23,396 nucleotides of DNA from Pullilachnospira_A gallistercoris (GCA_018712125.1 DVHM01000061.1:1-23396), one strand, 5' to 3'. Numbered from the stretch's first letter, positions 14,586 to 22,581 are shown. A program made the numbers and translations. The notes: generated by a model from the letters alone, not told the origin.

Positions 14586-15764
14586 TTACCTGGCGATGGT
14601 ATGTCCATCCTTTTTGTACACCGACGCTGCTGTCCCTGTGATCATCAGGGCGTACAGTACAAGAAGGTACACAGGAAAGAGCGCCGCGGTAACATTCTGG
14701 GCGATCAGGCCGAAGAGCGCCGGCGCGAGCAGCACGCCGATGTAGGAGGTGGCCATCTCGGCGCCGATGACTGCCTGGGAGAGGTCTTTTCCGAAAAGCT
14801 CCGGTGTCAGGTGGAGCATATTCGGGAAAATGGGACCGTTGCCCAGGCCGATGAAAAACAGGCTGACGCTGCAGAAGGCGAAGGGCAGAGGAAGAAACAG
14901 GGAGACGACGGCCGCCAGAAGGATCATCTGCCCGATTTTGACCAGCTGCCTGCTGTGGAGGAGTCCGGCCAACACACCGGAGAGAAAACGGCCAAGGGCA
15001 AGGCCGACATAATAGAAAGTGACCATCCGGGCCGCGGTATCCGCCGCGGCCCCTTTTGCGTTCACGAGGAAGGTGCTGCCCCAGGTGCCGCAGGTGTATT
15101 CCAGAGCGCAGTAGCCGATAAATACCAGGCAGGCCATGCGTACCTTTGGCATTTTCATCAGGGCAGGGAAACTTAAAACCCGGGGAGTTTCTTCCGCCTC
15201 CTCGCCATTTTGGGCGTGGCGTACCTTTTTCCAGAGAGGCAGGGCCAGCGCAGTCAACGCCGCGATGGCCAGCTGGAACCAGAAAACCGCGCGATATCCG
15301 CCTTCCCAGGTACCTTTCGAGAGCGCCAGGGACATCAGATAGGGACTCAGGGAGACACCGATGCCGTAAAAACAGTGAAGAAAGTTCATGTGGGAGGCCT
15401 TATAGTGCAGGGCCACATAGTTGTTTAATGCCGTGTCGATGGACCCGGCGCCCAGGCCCAGAGGGATGGCGCAAAGGCAAAGCCAGAGCATGCTGTCGGA
15501 GCAGGAGAAGCCCAGCAGAGCCAGGGCGGTCATCAGCGTGCTGACAGCGGTAATTTTCCCGGTTCCGAAGCGGCTGATCAGCCAGGAGGAGAGCAGGCTG
15601 GAAGTGATGGTGCCGCAGGAGACAATGATGGTCACGATGCTGGCCCAGGAGACCGGCAGGTTAAGATCCGTATAGATGGCGGGCCAGGCAGTTCCGAACA
15701 GGGAATCTGGGACGCCAAGTCCGATGAAAGCGATGTAGATGACGATGAGAAGCAGTGTTGCCAT
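14586..15764 (-). CDS. MFS transporter, sugar-type
   Basis: This 392-residue membrane protein has about 12 transmembrane segments with the short cytoplasmic loop after segment 6 (PLWKKVRHAQNGEEAEET). Signatures include FIGLGVPDSLFGTAWPAIYTDL in the first helix, SSWLISRFGTGK after helix 2, GLGAGSIDTALNNYVALHYKA after helix 4, MNFLHCFYGIGVSLSPYL, and FFIGLGNGPIFPNMLHLTPELFG. These resemble the FucP/YfkF-like MFS subgroup that often carries sugars; the actual substrate is unknown. The start is ATG 15762-15764 with CGGAGGTC upstream on the minus strand. It lies between the GH3 gene (convergent, 29-base gap) and the AraC genes (divergent), which suggests transport of a sugar released or degraded by the glycosidase, an inference from context. 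Confidence 0.9.
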   Translation of the reverse strand: MATLLLIVIYIAFIGLGVPDSLFGTAWPAIYTDLNLPVSWASIVTIIVSCGTITSSLLSSWLISRFGTGKITAVSTLMTALALLGFSCSDSMLWLCLCAIPLGLGAGSIDTALNNYVALHYKASHMNFLHCFYGIGVSLSPYLMSLALSKGTWEGGYRAVFWFQLAIAALTALALPLWKKVRHAQNGEEAEETPRVLSFPALMKMPKVRMACLVFIGYCALEYTCGTWGSTFLVNAKGAAADTAARMVTFYYVGLALGRFLSGVLAGLLHSRQLVKIGQMILLAAVVSLFLPLPFAFCSVSLFFIGLGNGPIFPNMLHLTPELFGKDLSQAVIGAEMATSYIGVLLAPALFGLIAQNVTAALFPVYLLVLYALMITGTAASVYKKDGHTIAR

Positions 15765-15823
15765 TTTTTTGACCTCCGTGTGTAAAATATATGTCTGGAG
15801 ACTATGGTATCAGCAAACAGCGG

Positions 15824-15852
15824 TTGCTTCTATGAGAAAAGGGGTTTAAAAT
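15824..15852 (+). promoter_or_regulatory. Promoter of the AraC gene pair
   Basis: TTGCTT (15824-15829) and TAAAAT (15847-15852) are 17 bases apart, giving a start near 15859. The upstream in-frame ATG at 15804 would precede this promoter, which supports the GTG start at 15891. Confidence 0.6.
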
Positions 15853-15890
15853 ATAAAAATAACGCCAGAAAACAACGCGAGGAAACAGCA

Positions 15891-16829
15891 GTGAGAACCT
15901 ATCATTTGGACGACACAGAGCGGATGATACAGAACGTATTGGGGAACCGGCGGGAAATTACCGTGCACGGAAGCAGCGCCTTCCCCTGCGCAAGCTATCT
16001 GGATTACTATAAGAAAAGCGCCTACCCATGGCACTGGCACGACGAGATGGAGATCGCCTACATTCAGGAGGGAGAGGCGGAGGCCACCATTGACGGCCGG
16101 AAGTACCGGCTCCTGGAGGGGGACGGGTATTTCGCCAACTGCAGAGTGCTGCATGCGGTCGCGGGAGTGGGAGAGGAGGAAATGCGCATGCCGAACATTC
16201 TGTTTCATCCCTCTCTTCTGTATGGAACCCGTGACAGCGTTTTCTGGGGAAAATATATGGAGCCGCTGGTAATGTCCCCGGGAGTTTCCCATGTGATTCT
16301 GCGGGCAGAGGTTCCGTGGCAGAAGGATATACTGGAACTGACGGCGGAGAGCTTTGCGCTGATGACCCGGGAAAATTACGGATATGAATTCCGGGTAAGG
16401 GACCGGCTTTCTGAAATCATGTTGCTTTTTTGTGAACACAGGGAGGAGCTGCCGGCTGTCCCGGGAAATGCCGAGGGCCGCACACATCAGGAAATGGAGC
16501 GCGTCCGCACCATGCTGGCTTTTATTCAGACGCATTACCACAAGCCCCTGCAGCTTGCCCAGATCGCGGACAGCGCGTCGGTCAGCCGGAGAGAGTGTCT
16601 GAGGCTGTTCCGGCGTCTTCTGGACACTTCGCCCATGCAGTACGTGACAGAGCTGCGAATCGGGCAGGCGAAGCGGCTTCTCGCGGAGACTGGCCTGCCT
16701 CTTCTGGCGGTGGCCAACCGCTGCGGTTTTTCCGATGAGAGCTATTTTATCAAAGTTTTCCGGGAAAGAACCGGAAGTACGCCGGCAAGGTTTCGCAAAC
16801 AGAGAGGCAGGGAGGAAAAAACGTCATGA
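15891..16829 (+). CDS. AraC-family regulator with N-terminal cupin sensor
   Basis: This 312-residue transcription factor has a cupin-type ligand pocket followed by an AraC DNA-binding domain. The sensor part includes SAYPWHWHDEMEIAYIQEGEAE (43-64, a HxH-type cupin signature), KYRLLEGDGYF and the HAV strand near 88-90. The C-terminal domain (from about 200) contains both helix-turn-helix elements: LQLAQIADSASVSRRECLRLFRR and LPLLAVANRCGFSDESYFIKVFRERTGSTPARFRK. I chose GTG 15891 because GAGG (15879-15882) is 8 bases upstream and the promoter at 15824-15852 excludes the ATG at 15804. The gene overlaps the next AraC gene by four bases (ATGA, 16826-16829) and is divergent from the MFS gene. The effector is probably a sugar, inferred from the neighbours. 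Confidence 0.9.
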   Translation: MRTYHLDDTERMIQNVLGNRREITVHGSSAFPCASYLDYYKKSAYPWHWHDEMEIAYIQEGEAEATIDGRKYRLLEGDGYFANCRVLHAVAGVGEEEMRMPNILFHPSLLYGTRDSVFWGKYMEPLVMSPGVSHVILRAEVPWQKDILELTAESFALMTRENYGYEFRVRDRLSEIMLLFCEHREELPAVPGNAEGRTHQEMERVRTMLAFIQTHYHKPLQLAQIADSASVSRRECLRLFRRLLDTSPMQYVTELRIGQAKRLLAETGLPLLAVANRCGFSDESYFIKVFRERTGSTPARFRKQRGREEKTS

Positions 16830-17605
16830 AAGTACAGCTGAAGTGGAATCAGGATAAGATGGATGAATTGTCCCATCGGCTGGAAAAGATTCTTTTTCAG
16901 CGGCAGGAATCGGGCATCCTTCACAATACGGCTCTGTGGTCGGAAGGAATTTTCGAGGCAGTCTGCAGCGGGGATGAGGACAGAGTGCGGGAGCTAATGG
17001 AGCAGGAGATCCGGCTGGAGGGGGAGGCGGGGATCCTGGCGAGGGATCCCTTCCGCAGCCTCAGGGACCTGGTCATCTGTTCTGTTGCCACGGTTACCGC
17101 CCACATCATTCGGGAGGGGATTCTGGATTCGGAGATGGCCTACTCGATTTCGGATGCCTGTATTCAGATGGTGGAGGACACCCGCAGGGAGGAGGAACTC
17201 TTCGAGGTGGCGGGTGCTTTCTGTCTGACCCTCTGCCGACACGTGAAGAAGCGGAAGAGCGAGTACCATCCGCTGGTCAGGCAGACAAAGGAGTACGTGT
17301 TCAAGCATTTTCATGAGAAGATTGTGATCGAGGACATGGCGGCGCAGCTGGGCGTGTCCGCCTCCTACCTGGGGCTGATTTTCCGAAAGAGCGAGGGCAT
17401 GACGCTGCATCAGTTTATCGTGCGGGAGAAGGTGGAGCGCGGGAAAAATCTTCTCCGCTACTCGGACTACGATCTTCATACGATCAGCCAGTATCTGGGA
17501 TTTGCCAGCCAGAGCCATTTCGGGCGGGAATTCAAAAAGTATACCGGCGATACCCCGGCGGCTTACCGCGCCCGGAAAAATCAGCTTTACCGGGATTATC
17601 TGTAG
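16826..17605 (+). CDS. AraC-family regulator without cupin domain
   Basis: This 259-residue protein carries an N-terminal helical region (about 1-150) resembling the RDPFRS-RDLVICSVATVTAHIIREG and AYSISDACIQMVED blocks seen in a Lachnospiraceae AraC subgroup, followed by a complete AraC DNA-binding domain (about 155-259). Both helix-turn-helix elements are visible, KIVIEDMAAQLGVSASYLGLIFRKSEG and LHTISQYLGFASQSHFGREFKKYTGDTPAAYRA. In related proteins this helical region follows another sensor domain, so this copy may be N-terminally short. Its ATG overlaps the stop of the first AraC gene, giving translational coupling. It lies 124 bases before the decayed GH3 gene, whose promoter region holds two TGTGAYA direct repeats 20 bases apart, a spacing AraC-type proteins use. 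It could be the local activator. Confidence 0.9.
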   Translation: MKVQLKWNQDKMDELSHRLEKILFQRQESGILHNTALWSEGIFEAVCSGDEDRVRELMEQEIRLEGEAGILARDPFRSLRDLVICSVATVTAHIIREGILDSEMAYSISDACIQMVEDTRREEELFEVAGAFCLTLCRHVKKRKSEYHPLVRQTKEYVFKHFHEKIVIEDMAAQLGVSASYLGLIFRKSEGMTLHQFIVREKVERGKNLLRYSDYDLHTISQYLGFASQSHFGREFKKYTGDTPAAYRARKNQLYRDYL

Positions 17606-17644
17606 CGCCGCCCAGGTAGAAGTGCGGAAGAAAGATGAAGATTT

Positions 17645-17671
17645 TGTGATATTAGAATAGAATATGTGACA
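17645..17671 (+). promoter_or_regulatory. Pair of TGTGAYA direct repeats, possible AraC-type sites
   Basis: TGTGATA (17645-17651) and TGTGACA (17665-17671) lie 20 bases apart, about two helical turns, directly upstream of and overlapping the weak -35 region of the promoter at 17693. This is the usual layout for AraC-type activators. Confidence 0.4.
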
Positions 17672-17692
17672 ACAAAGTCCCCTTTTTCTCAT

Positions 17693-17698
17693 TATAAT
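17693..17698 (+). promoter_or_regulatory. -10 box before the decayed GH3 gene
   Basis: A perfect TATAAT lies 31 bases before the ATG at 17730. No good -35 box is found 16-18 bases upstream, consistent with an activator-dependent promoter. Confidence 0.5.
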
Positions 17699-17729
17699 GA
17701 CGACAGAATGATGAGAGGAGGGGCTTTTT

Positions 17730-18760
17730 ATGAGTTCGAGAGAGAAAGCGGATACCGCCGACGTGGACTGCCATGAGATTTACAGTGATTTTCCGGTGGA
17801 GGAGACGGAGGAGGAAAAACGGATTCTGGATCAGATGACCGGAGAGCAGATGGCGGTGCTGGTCTGCGGAACGCCCGCCAGCGGCTCCTTCCAGTCGGAC
17901 ATCGGCACAGCGGCAGCGACCGTTCCCGGGGCGGCCGGGGAGACCACGTCGGATTATATCGGAGCCCCTGGCATCTGGTCAACATGGTTCTGGCGGATGG
18001 ACCGGCTCCCCGCAAGGAGGGAACTGATTACTATCAATATTGTACCAGAATACCTTCCGGGACGCTGTTGGCCCAGACCTTCGACCCGGATCTGATGGAA
18101 CAGATGGGTCGCCTGGTGGGGGAGGAGATGGAGCAATTTCATATCACGCTGTGGCTGGCTCCGGGTATGAACATCCACAGGAATCCTCTCTGCGGGCGGA
18201 ATTTTGAATACTATTCCGAGGATCCCTGCCTGACCGGAAAGATGGCGGCGGCCATTACCCGGGGTGTGAAGAGCTGCCCCGGTGTGGGAACCACCATCAA
18301 GCACTTTGTCTGCAATAATCAGGAGGATAACCGGCAGCACCGGGACAGCGTGGTGTCGGAGCGGGCTCTGCGGGAAATCTACCTGAAGGGTTTCGAGATC
18401 GCGGTAAAGGAATCGGCGCCTTTGGCGGTCATGAGCCCCTACAATCTGCTCAACGGCGTGCACACGGCCAACAGCTACGACCTGCTGACTAATGTGCTGC
18501 GGAGAGAGTGGGGATTCCAAGGGATGGTCATGACAGACTGGAATACCACCGGAAAAGGCGGCTCCGCGGCGGATCTCTGTATCCGAGCCGGCAACGATCT
18601 GGTTATGCCGGGCACACCGAGGGACGTGGAGGAGATTGTGAGCGGATTGCAGAATCCGTCGGAAGACAGTCTGCAGTATCGGGAGCTGCGGGCCTGCGCG
18701 GCCAGGATTGTGCGGACGATCTTACAGTCGAATCGGTACGAGGACGAAAAACAGGAGTAG
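17730..18760 (+). pseudogene. Decayed GH3 glycosidase: N-terminally truncated, frameshifted and with an internal deletion
   Basis: Two frames together give the remains of a reversed-order GH3 enzyme of a type common in Lachnospiraceae. The first frame (17730 to about 17977) encodes CHEIYSDFPVEETEEEKRIL, then QMAVLVCGTP and TVPGAAGETTSDYIGAPGIW. The second (about 17981-18760) encodes NMVLADGPAP, DYYQYCTRIPSGTLLAQTFDPD, WLAPGMNIHRNPLCGRNFEYYSEDP, TTIKHFVCNNQEDNR and MVMTDWNTTG with the nucleophile Asp codon at 18536. One base is missing (or two added) near 17976-17980. After ADGPA an expected stretch of roughly 35-50 residues is absent, and the usual N-terminal glycosidase half (about 350 residues) before CHEIYSDF is missing, although a good ribosome site (17715-17723) precedes ATG 17730. 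The catalytic core cannot be intact. The comparison relies on recalled family sequences. Confidence 0.85.
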
Positions 18761-18802
18761 AACAGAAAACAGAGAGAATACGGAAACTTTGCGCAAAGGT
18801 TC

Positions 18803-18831
18803 TTGACTTTCCCGGCTTTTTCCCCTATCAT
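18803..18831 (+). promoter_or_regulatory. Promoter of the valS T-box transcript
   Basis: TTGACT (18803-18808) and TATCAT (18826-18831) are 17 bases apart. The transcript would begin near 18838, at the start of the T-box leader. Confidence 0.8.
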
Positions 18832-18837
18832 AAGAAA

Positions 18838-19120
18838 AAGTTAAAGGCAGTGACGAAGAGGAGTAAGCATAGACGCCGCCCCAGAGAGAACGGTCCACCG
18901 GCTGCAAGGCCGTTCGCGAAACGATGTGCCCAAGGTAGCTTCCGAGCCGACGGCCCAGGATCCTTTGAGAAATGGCGATGCCTCCATTTATGGTGGGACA
19001 GCGGAGAGGGATCGTAAGCCGGTCCGTGTCGTTCGCGTTAAGAATAAGACGAGTAATCGCAAGGTGGTACCGCTGATATAGGATAATATTTGGCCCTGTG
19101 CATATTTGCACAGGGCTTTT
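18838..19120 (+). promoter_or_regulatory. T-box leader sensing uncharged tRNA-Val
   Basis: This RNA leader stops or allows transcription of valS depending on uncharged tRNA-Val. Visible parts are the 5' GACGAAGAGGAGTAA element (about 18852-18866), the AGAGAG bulge motif (18883-18888), a GTA specifier codon in the AAGGTAGC loop (18935-18937), the T-box AAGGTGGTACCGCT (19061-19074) and the terminator hairpin (19093-19120). GUA is a valine codon, and TGGT (19065-19068) can pair with an ACCA end, as expected for tRNA-Val with discriminator A. The gene it controls, valS, lies 257 bases after the attenuator. The exact stem I boundaries were not folded. Confidence 0.92.
19093..19120 (+). terminator. 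T-box attenuator terminator
   Basis: GCCCTGTGCA (19093-19102) and TGCACAGGGC (19107-19116) form a perfect 10-bp stem with a 4-base loop, followed by TTTT (19117-19120). It is the terminator alternative to the T-box antiterminator. Confidence 0.93.
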
Positions 19121-19186
19121 CTTAATGCGCACTGTAGCTAATGCGTGCTTCTTCCTTGCGTTACCGGAAAGACAGGGTAATTCTGA

Positions 19187-19335
19187 GTCTGTGGATGGAT
19201 ATGTTTTTCAGGCGGAGCATAGAAAAACGTCAGCACTTAGAGAGACGGCATATTTCTATGCCGTCGAACTTAGTACTGTTACGTTTTTCTTTGAGCGGAA
19301 GCGTCTCCGCAGGGAAAATATATCCATCCACAGAC
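19187..19335. repeat. 149-base long inverted repeat between the T-box attenuator and valS
   Basis: The outer arms GTCTGTGGATGGATAT (19187-19202) and ATATCCATCCACAGAC (19320-19335) are exactly complementary over 16 bases. The pairing goes on inward through GTTTTTC/GGAAAAT (two G-U pairs), GCGGAG/CTCCGC (19212-19217/19305-19310), AGAAAAACGT/ACGTTTTTCT (19221-19230/19281-19290, 10 bp), CAG/CTG and the apical GACGGCATA/TATGCCGTC (19244-19252/19257-19265, 9 bp, loop TTTC). About 50 of 149 bases per side can pair. The arms stop sharply at 19187 and 19335. No T-run follows, so it is not a terminator; it may be a small inverted-repeat element or a structured RNA in the valS leader. Confidence 0.85.
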
Positions 19336-19376
19336 GGAGTTTATGTTTTCAATCACACAAGGAAGGGAGAACACGC

Positions 19377-22064
19377 ATGAGCAAAGAACTCGCTAAAACC
19401 TACGACCCCGCAGGCATCGAAGACCGCCTGTACAAAAAATGGGAGGATAACGGGTATTTTCACGCGGAAGTGGACCGCAGTAAAAAGCCCTTTACCATTG
19501 TGATGCCGCCCCCCAACATTACCGGGCAGCTCCACATGGGACACGCGCTGGACAACACCATGCAGGATATTCTGATCCGCTATAAGAGGATGCAGGGATA
19601 CAACGCCCTCTGGCAGCCGGGAACGGATCACGCCTCCATCGCCACCGAGGTCAAGATCATCGAAAAGCTGAAGGAGGAAGGCATTGACAAGGAGGACCTG
19701 GGCCGGGAGAAATTCCTGGAGCGGGCCTGGGACTGGAAAAAGGAGTATGGCGGACGCATCATCAACCAGCTGAAGAAGATGGGTTCCTCCGCCGACTGGC
19801 AGAGAGAGCGCTTTACCATGGACGAGGGCTGTTCCAAGGCCGTGGAGGAAGTGTTTGTAAAGCTCTACAACGAGGGCTACATTTACAAGGGCAACCGCAT
19901 CATCAACTGGTGCCCGGTTTGCCAGACCTCCATCTCCGACGCAGAGGTAGAGCATGTGGAGCAGAAGGGCCATTTCTGGCATATGAAATATCCGGTGGTG
20001 GGCGAGGAGGGGCGTTTTGTTCAGTTTGCCACCACCCGGCCTGAGACCATGCTGGGCGATACGGCTCTGGCGGTAAATCCGGCGGACGACCGTTATAAGG
20101 ACATCGTGGGCAAGACGGTTATGCTGCCCTTTGTCAACCGCGAAATCCCCATCGTGGCGGACGAGTACGTGGACATGGAATTCGGTACCGGCGTGGTTAA
20201 GATTACACCGGCCCATGACCCCAACGACTTTGAGGTTGGCAAGCGCCACAATCTTCCGGTCATCAATATCTTAAACGACGACGCCACCATCAACGAGAAC
20301 GGCGCGGAATTTGCCGGAATGGACCGCTACGAGGCACGGAAGGCCATCGTGGAGAAGATGGATGAGATGGGGCTTCTGGTAAAGATCGAGGAGCACGTGC
20401 ACAACGTGGGAACCCATGACCGCTGCAAGACCACCGTGGAGCCCATGGTAAAGCCCCAGTGGTTTGTGGCCATGAAGGAACTGGCAAAGCCGGCTATGGA
20501 GGCCATCGAGAAGGGAGAACTGACCTTCGTGCCCCAGCGGTTTGACAAGATTTACCTGCACTGGCTGGAAAATATCCGCGACTGGTGTATCTCCCGTCAG
20601 CTCTGGTGGGGACACCGGATCCCGGCATACTACTGCAAAGACTGCGGGGAGATCGTGGTGGCGAAAGCTGCCGACGCCCCCAAGGTTTGCCCCAAGTGCG
20701 GCGGCACTCACATGGAGCAGGATCCGGATACGCTGGACACCTGGTTTTCCTCCGCACTGTGGCCCTTCTCTACGCTGGGCTGGCCCGAGGAGACCGAGGA
20801 TTACAAATACTTCTATCCCACCGACGTGCTGGTGACGGGCTATGACATCATCTTCTTCTGGGTGGTAAGAATGGTATTTTCCGGCTACGCCCACACGGGA
20901 AAATCGCCCTTCCACACGGTACTGATCCACGGACTGGTAAGGGATTCCCAGGGAAGGAAGATGAGCAAATCTCTCGGCAACGGCATCGATCCGCTGGAGG
21001 TTATCGACAAATATGGAGCGGACGCGCTGCGGCTGACGCTGATTACCGGAAATGCCCCCGGAAACGATATGCGTTTCTATTGGGAGCGGGTGGAAGCCAG
21101 CCGGAATTTCGCGAATAAGGTGTGGAATGCTTCCCGGTTTATCATGATGAACCTGGACAACGCCGACCCGGCCACCATGCCCCAGGCCTGCGGCGCCGAG
21201 GCCACGGAGGAATTCTGGAAGACTCTGCGTCCGGAGGACCGCTGGATCATTTCCAAGGTCAACACACTGGCCAAGGACATGACCGAGAACATGGACAAAT
21301 TCGAGCTGGGTATCGCGGTTCAGAAGGTACACGATTTCATCTGGGATGAGTTCTGCGACTGGTATATCGAGATCGTGAAACCACGCATGTACGCGTGGGA
21401 GAGTGATCCGGTTTCCGCGAACGCTGCTCTGTGGACGCTGCGGACTGTGCTGACCAACGCGCTGAAACTGCTGCATCCCTACATGCCCTTTATCACGGAG
21501 GAGATTTTCTGCACCCTTCATCCCGAGGAGGAGACCATCATGCTCTCCGACTGGCCGGTGTACACCGATCAGTGGAATTTCCCGGAGGATGAGGCCATGG
21601 TAGAGCGCGTTAAGGATCTGGTAAAAGGCGTGCGCAACCTCCGCAAGGACATGGATGTGCCAAACAGCAGAAAGGCAAAGCTTCTGATCGTATCCGACAG
21701 CGAGGAGGTAAGAAAGACCTTTGAGACCATGAAGGACGCTTATCAGGCCCTGGCCTACGCCAGCGAGATTTCCGTGCTGGCGGACGCGTCCACAATTCCA
21801 GCGGACGCGGTGTCCGTAGTCATTCCGGACGCGGTGGTTTACCTGCCCCTGGAGGATCTGGTGGACATGGAAAAGGAGAAGGAGCGTCTGACCAAGGAGA
21901 AGGAGCGCCTGACCAAGGAGCTGGCCCGTTCCAAGGGAATGCTCTCCAACGAAAAATTCTTAAGCCGTGCGCCCGAAGCCAAGGTGGCTGAGGAGAAAGC
22001 GAAGCTGGAGAAGTATCAGCAGATGATGGACGATGTGAACGCCCGTCTGGCGCAGATGAAATAG
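19377..22064 (+). CDS. valS: Valyl-tRNA synthetase
   Basis: This class I synthetase (895 residues) attaches valine to tRNA-Val in the cytoplasm. The ATP-binding HIGH motif is HMGH (53-56, in PPPNITGQLHMGHALDN), and KMSKS is at 528-532 (GRKMSKSLGNGIDP). The editing domain includes TTRPETMLGDTALAVNP and GTGVVKITPAHDPNDFEVG. A zinc ribbon is formed by Cys 420, 423, 438 and 441. The anticodon-binding part lies after about 650, and the last ~70 residues (from VDMEKEKERLTKEKERLTKE) form the C-terminal coiled coil typical of ValRS. ATG 19377 has AAGGGAG 7 bases upstream. The frame is open further upstream through the hairpin, but those codons do not resemble ValRS. Expression is controlled by the upstream T-box, which senses uncharged tRNA-Val. 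Confidence 0.98.
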   Translation: MSKELAKTYDPAGIEDRLYKKWEDNGYFHAEVDRSKKPFTIVMPPPNITGQLHMGHALDNTMQDILIRYKRMQGYNALWQPGTDHASIATEVKIIEKLKEEGIDKEDLGREKFLERAWDWKKEYGGRIINQLKKMGSSADWQRERFTMDEGCSKAVEEVFVKLYNEGYIYKGNRIINWCPVCQTSISDAEVEHVEQKGHFWHMKYPVVGEEGRFVQFATTRPETMLGDTALAVNPADDRYKDIVGKTVMLPFVNREIPIVADEYVDMEFGTGVVKITPAHDPNDFEVGKRHNLPVINILNDDATINENGAEFAGMDRYEARKAIVEKMDEMGLLVKIEEHVHNVGTHDRCKTTVEPMVKPQWFVAMKELAKPAMEAIEKGELTFVPQRFDKIYLHWLENIRDWCISRQLWWGHRIPAYYCKDCGEIVVAKAADAPKVCPKCGGTHMEQDPDTLDTWFSSALWPFSTLGWPEETEDYKYFYPTDVLVTGYDIIFFWVVRMVFSGYAHTGKSPFHTVLIHGLVRDSQGRKMSKSLGNGIDPLEVIDKYGADALRLTLITGNAPGNDMRFYWERVEASRNFANKVWNASRFIMMNLDNADPATMPQACGAEATEEFWKTLRPEDRWIISKVNTLAKDMTENMDKFELGIAVQKVHDFIWDEFCDWYIEIVKPRMYAWESDPVSANAALWTLRTVLTNALKLLHPYMPFITEEIFCTLHPEEETIMLSDWPVYTDQWNFPEDEAMVERVKDLVKGVRNLRKDMDVPNSRKAKLLIVSDSEEVRKTFETMKDAYQALAYASEISVLADASTIPADAVSVVIPDAVVYLPLEDLVDMEKEKERLTKEKERLTKELARSKGMLSNEKFLSRAPEAKVAEEKAKLEKYQQMMDDVNARLAQMK

Positions 22065-22081
22065 GTTGTTTGTAACAGGAT

Positions 22082-22146
22082 CGCCCCGCGATTTCCCGGG
22101 GATGCCGCAAGGTGTCGAAGGGAAGTGGCGGGGCGGTTTTTGTTTT
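22082..22146 (+). terminator. Rho-independent terminator of valS
   Basis: CGCCCCGC (22082-22089) pairs with GCGGGGCG (22128-22135), with a second TTCCC/GGGAA pair inside (22093-22097/22120-22124) and TTTTTGTTTT after the stem. A weak second stem AGCAG/CTGCT (22156-22160/22169-22173) with TTTTGTTTT follows. Confidence 0.88.
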
Positions 22147-22331
22147 GCCGGGGGGAGCAGAAACAGGGCTGCTTTTGTTTTGTGAGGGATAGCGGCGGAG
22201 AGTTTTTGGTTTTGCCGGTGGACGGCAGGAACGGGGGCTCAGGAGCAGTACGGTTACTTTCGGAAAATCAATGTTTTCAGCGGTAGATTTTTCCGGGACC
22301 ATACCGGCATTTGGTTAATTTCAATTTTTCT

Positions 22332-22492
22332 ACCGTACATAACGAAACATCTGTACGGTTATATAATCAAAAACGGTCTGATTGCGGTATATCCAGCAAA
22401 GAAAATACGGGTGCCTGATCAGAATTTGTATTTTAGTGGTATAATCCCTAAAACCGTACAGTCATTCAAGAAAAAGCTTAATTTTTACCGTA
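22332..22492. repeat. Repeated ACCGTACA motifs in the XRE-gene upstream region
   Basis: ACCGTACA occurs at 22332-22339, inverted as TGTACGGT at 22352-22359, again at 22453-22460, with related TACCGTA at 22486-22492 and GCGGTATA near 22384. The stretch 22147-22606 holds no gene that I can see; TATAAT occurs at 22362-22367 and 22440-22445, each without a convincing -35 box. The repeats look like binding sites for a regulator. Confidence 0.5.
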
Positions 22493-22552
22493 TTGTCCCC
22501 TTGTTAAACTAATGCTGTCATTTGGAAAAATGGGAGGTATGCGCAGCGTAGA

Positions 22553-22581
22553 TTGTCATTTTTCGTAGTGGATGATAGGAT
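22553..22581 (+). promoter_or_regulatory. Promoter of the XRE-family gene
   Basis: TTGTCA (22553-22558) and TAGGAT (22576-22581) are 17 bases apart and end 25 bases before the ATG at 22607. Confidence 0.6.

Noticed and set aside
15804..15890. ATG start at 15804 for the first AraC gene
   Set aside because: The codons overlap the probable promoter (15824-15852), lack a ribosome site and are not family-like; GTG 15891 fits better.
19098..19376. In-frame extension of valS by 93 codons upstream
   Set aside because: The added residues do not resemble ValRS and would be translated from within the attenuator and the long hairpin; ATG 19377 has a good ribosome site and the standard N-terminus.
20271..21521. 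A minus-strand frame of 416 codons inside valS
   Set aside because: It lies fully within the well-supported valS coding region and its composition is that of an antisense shadow.
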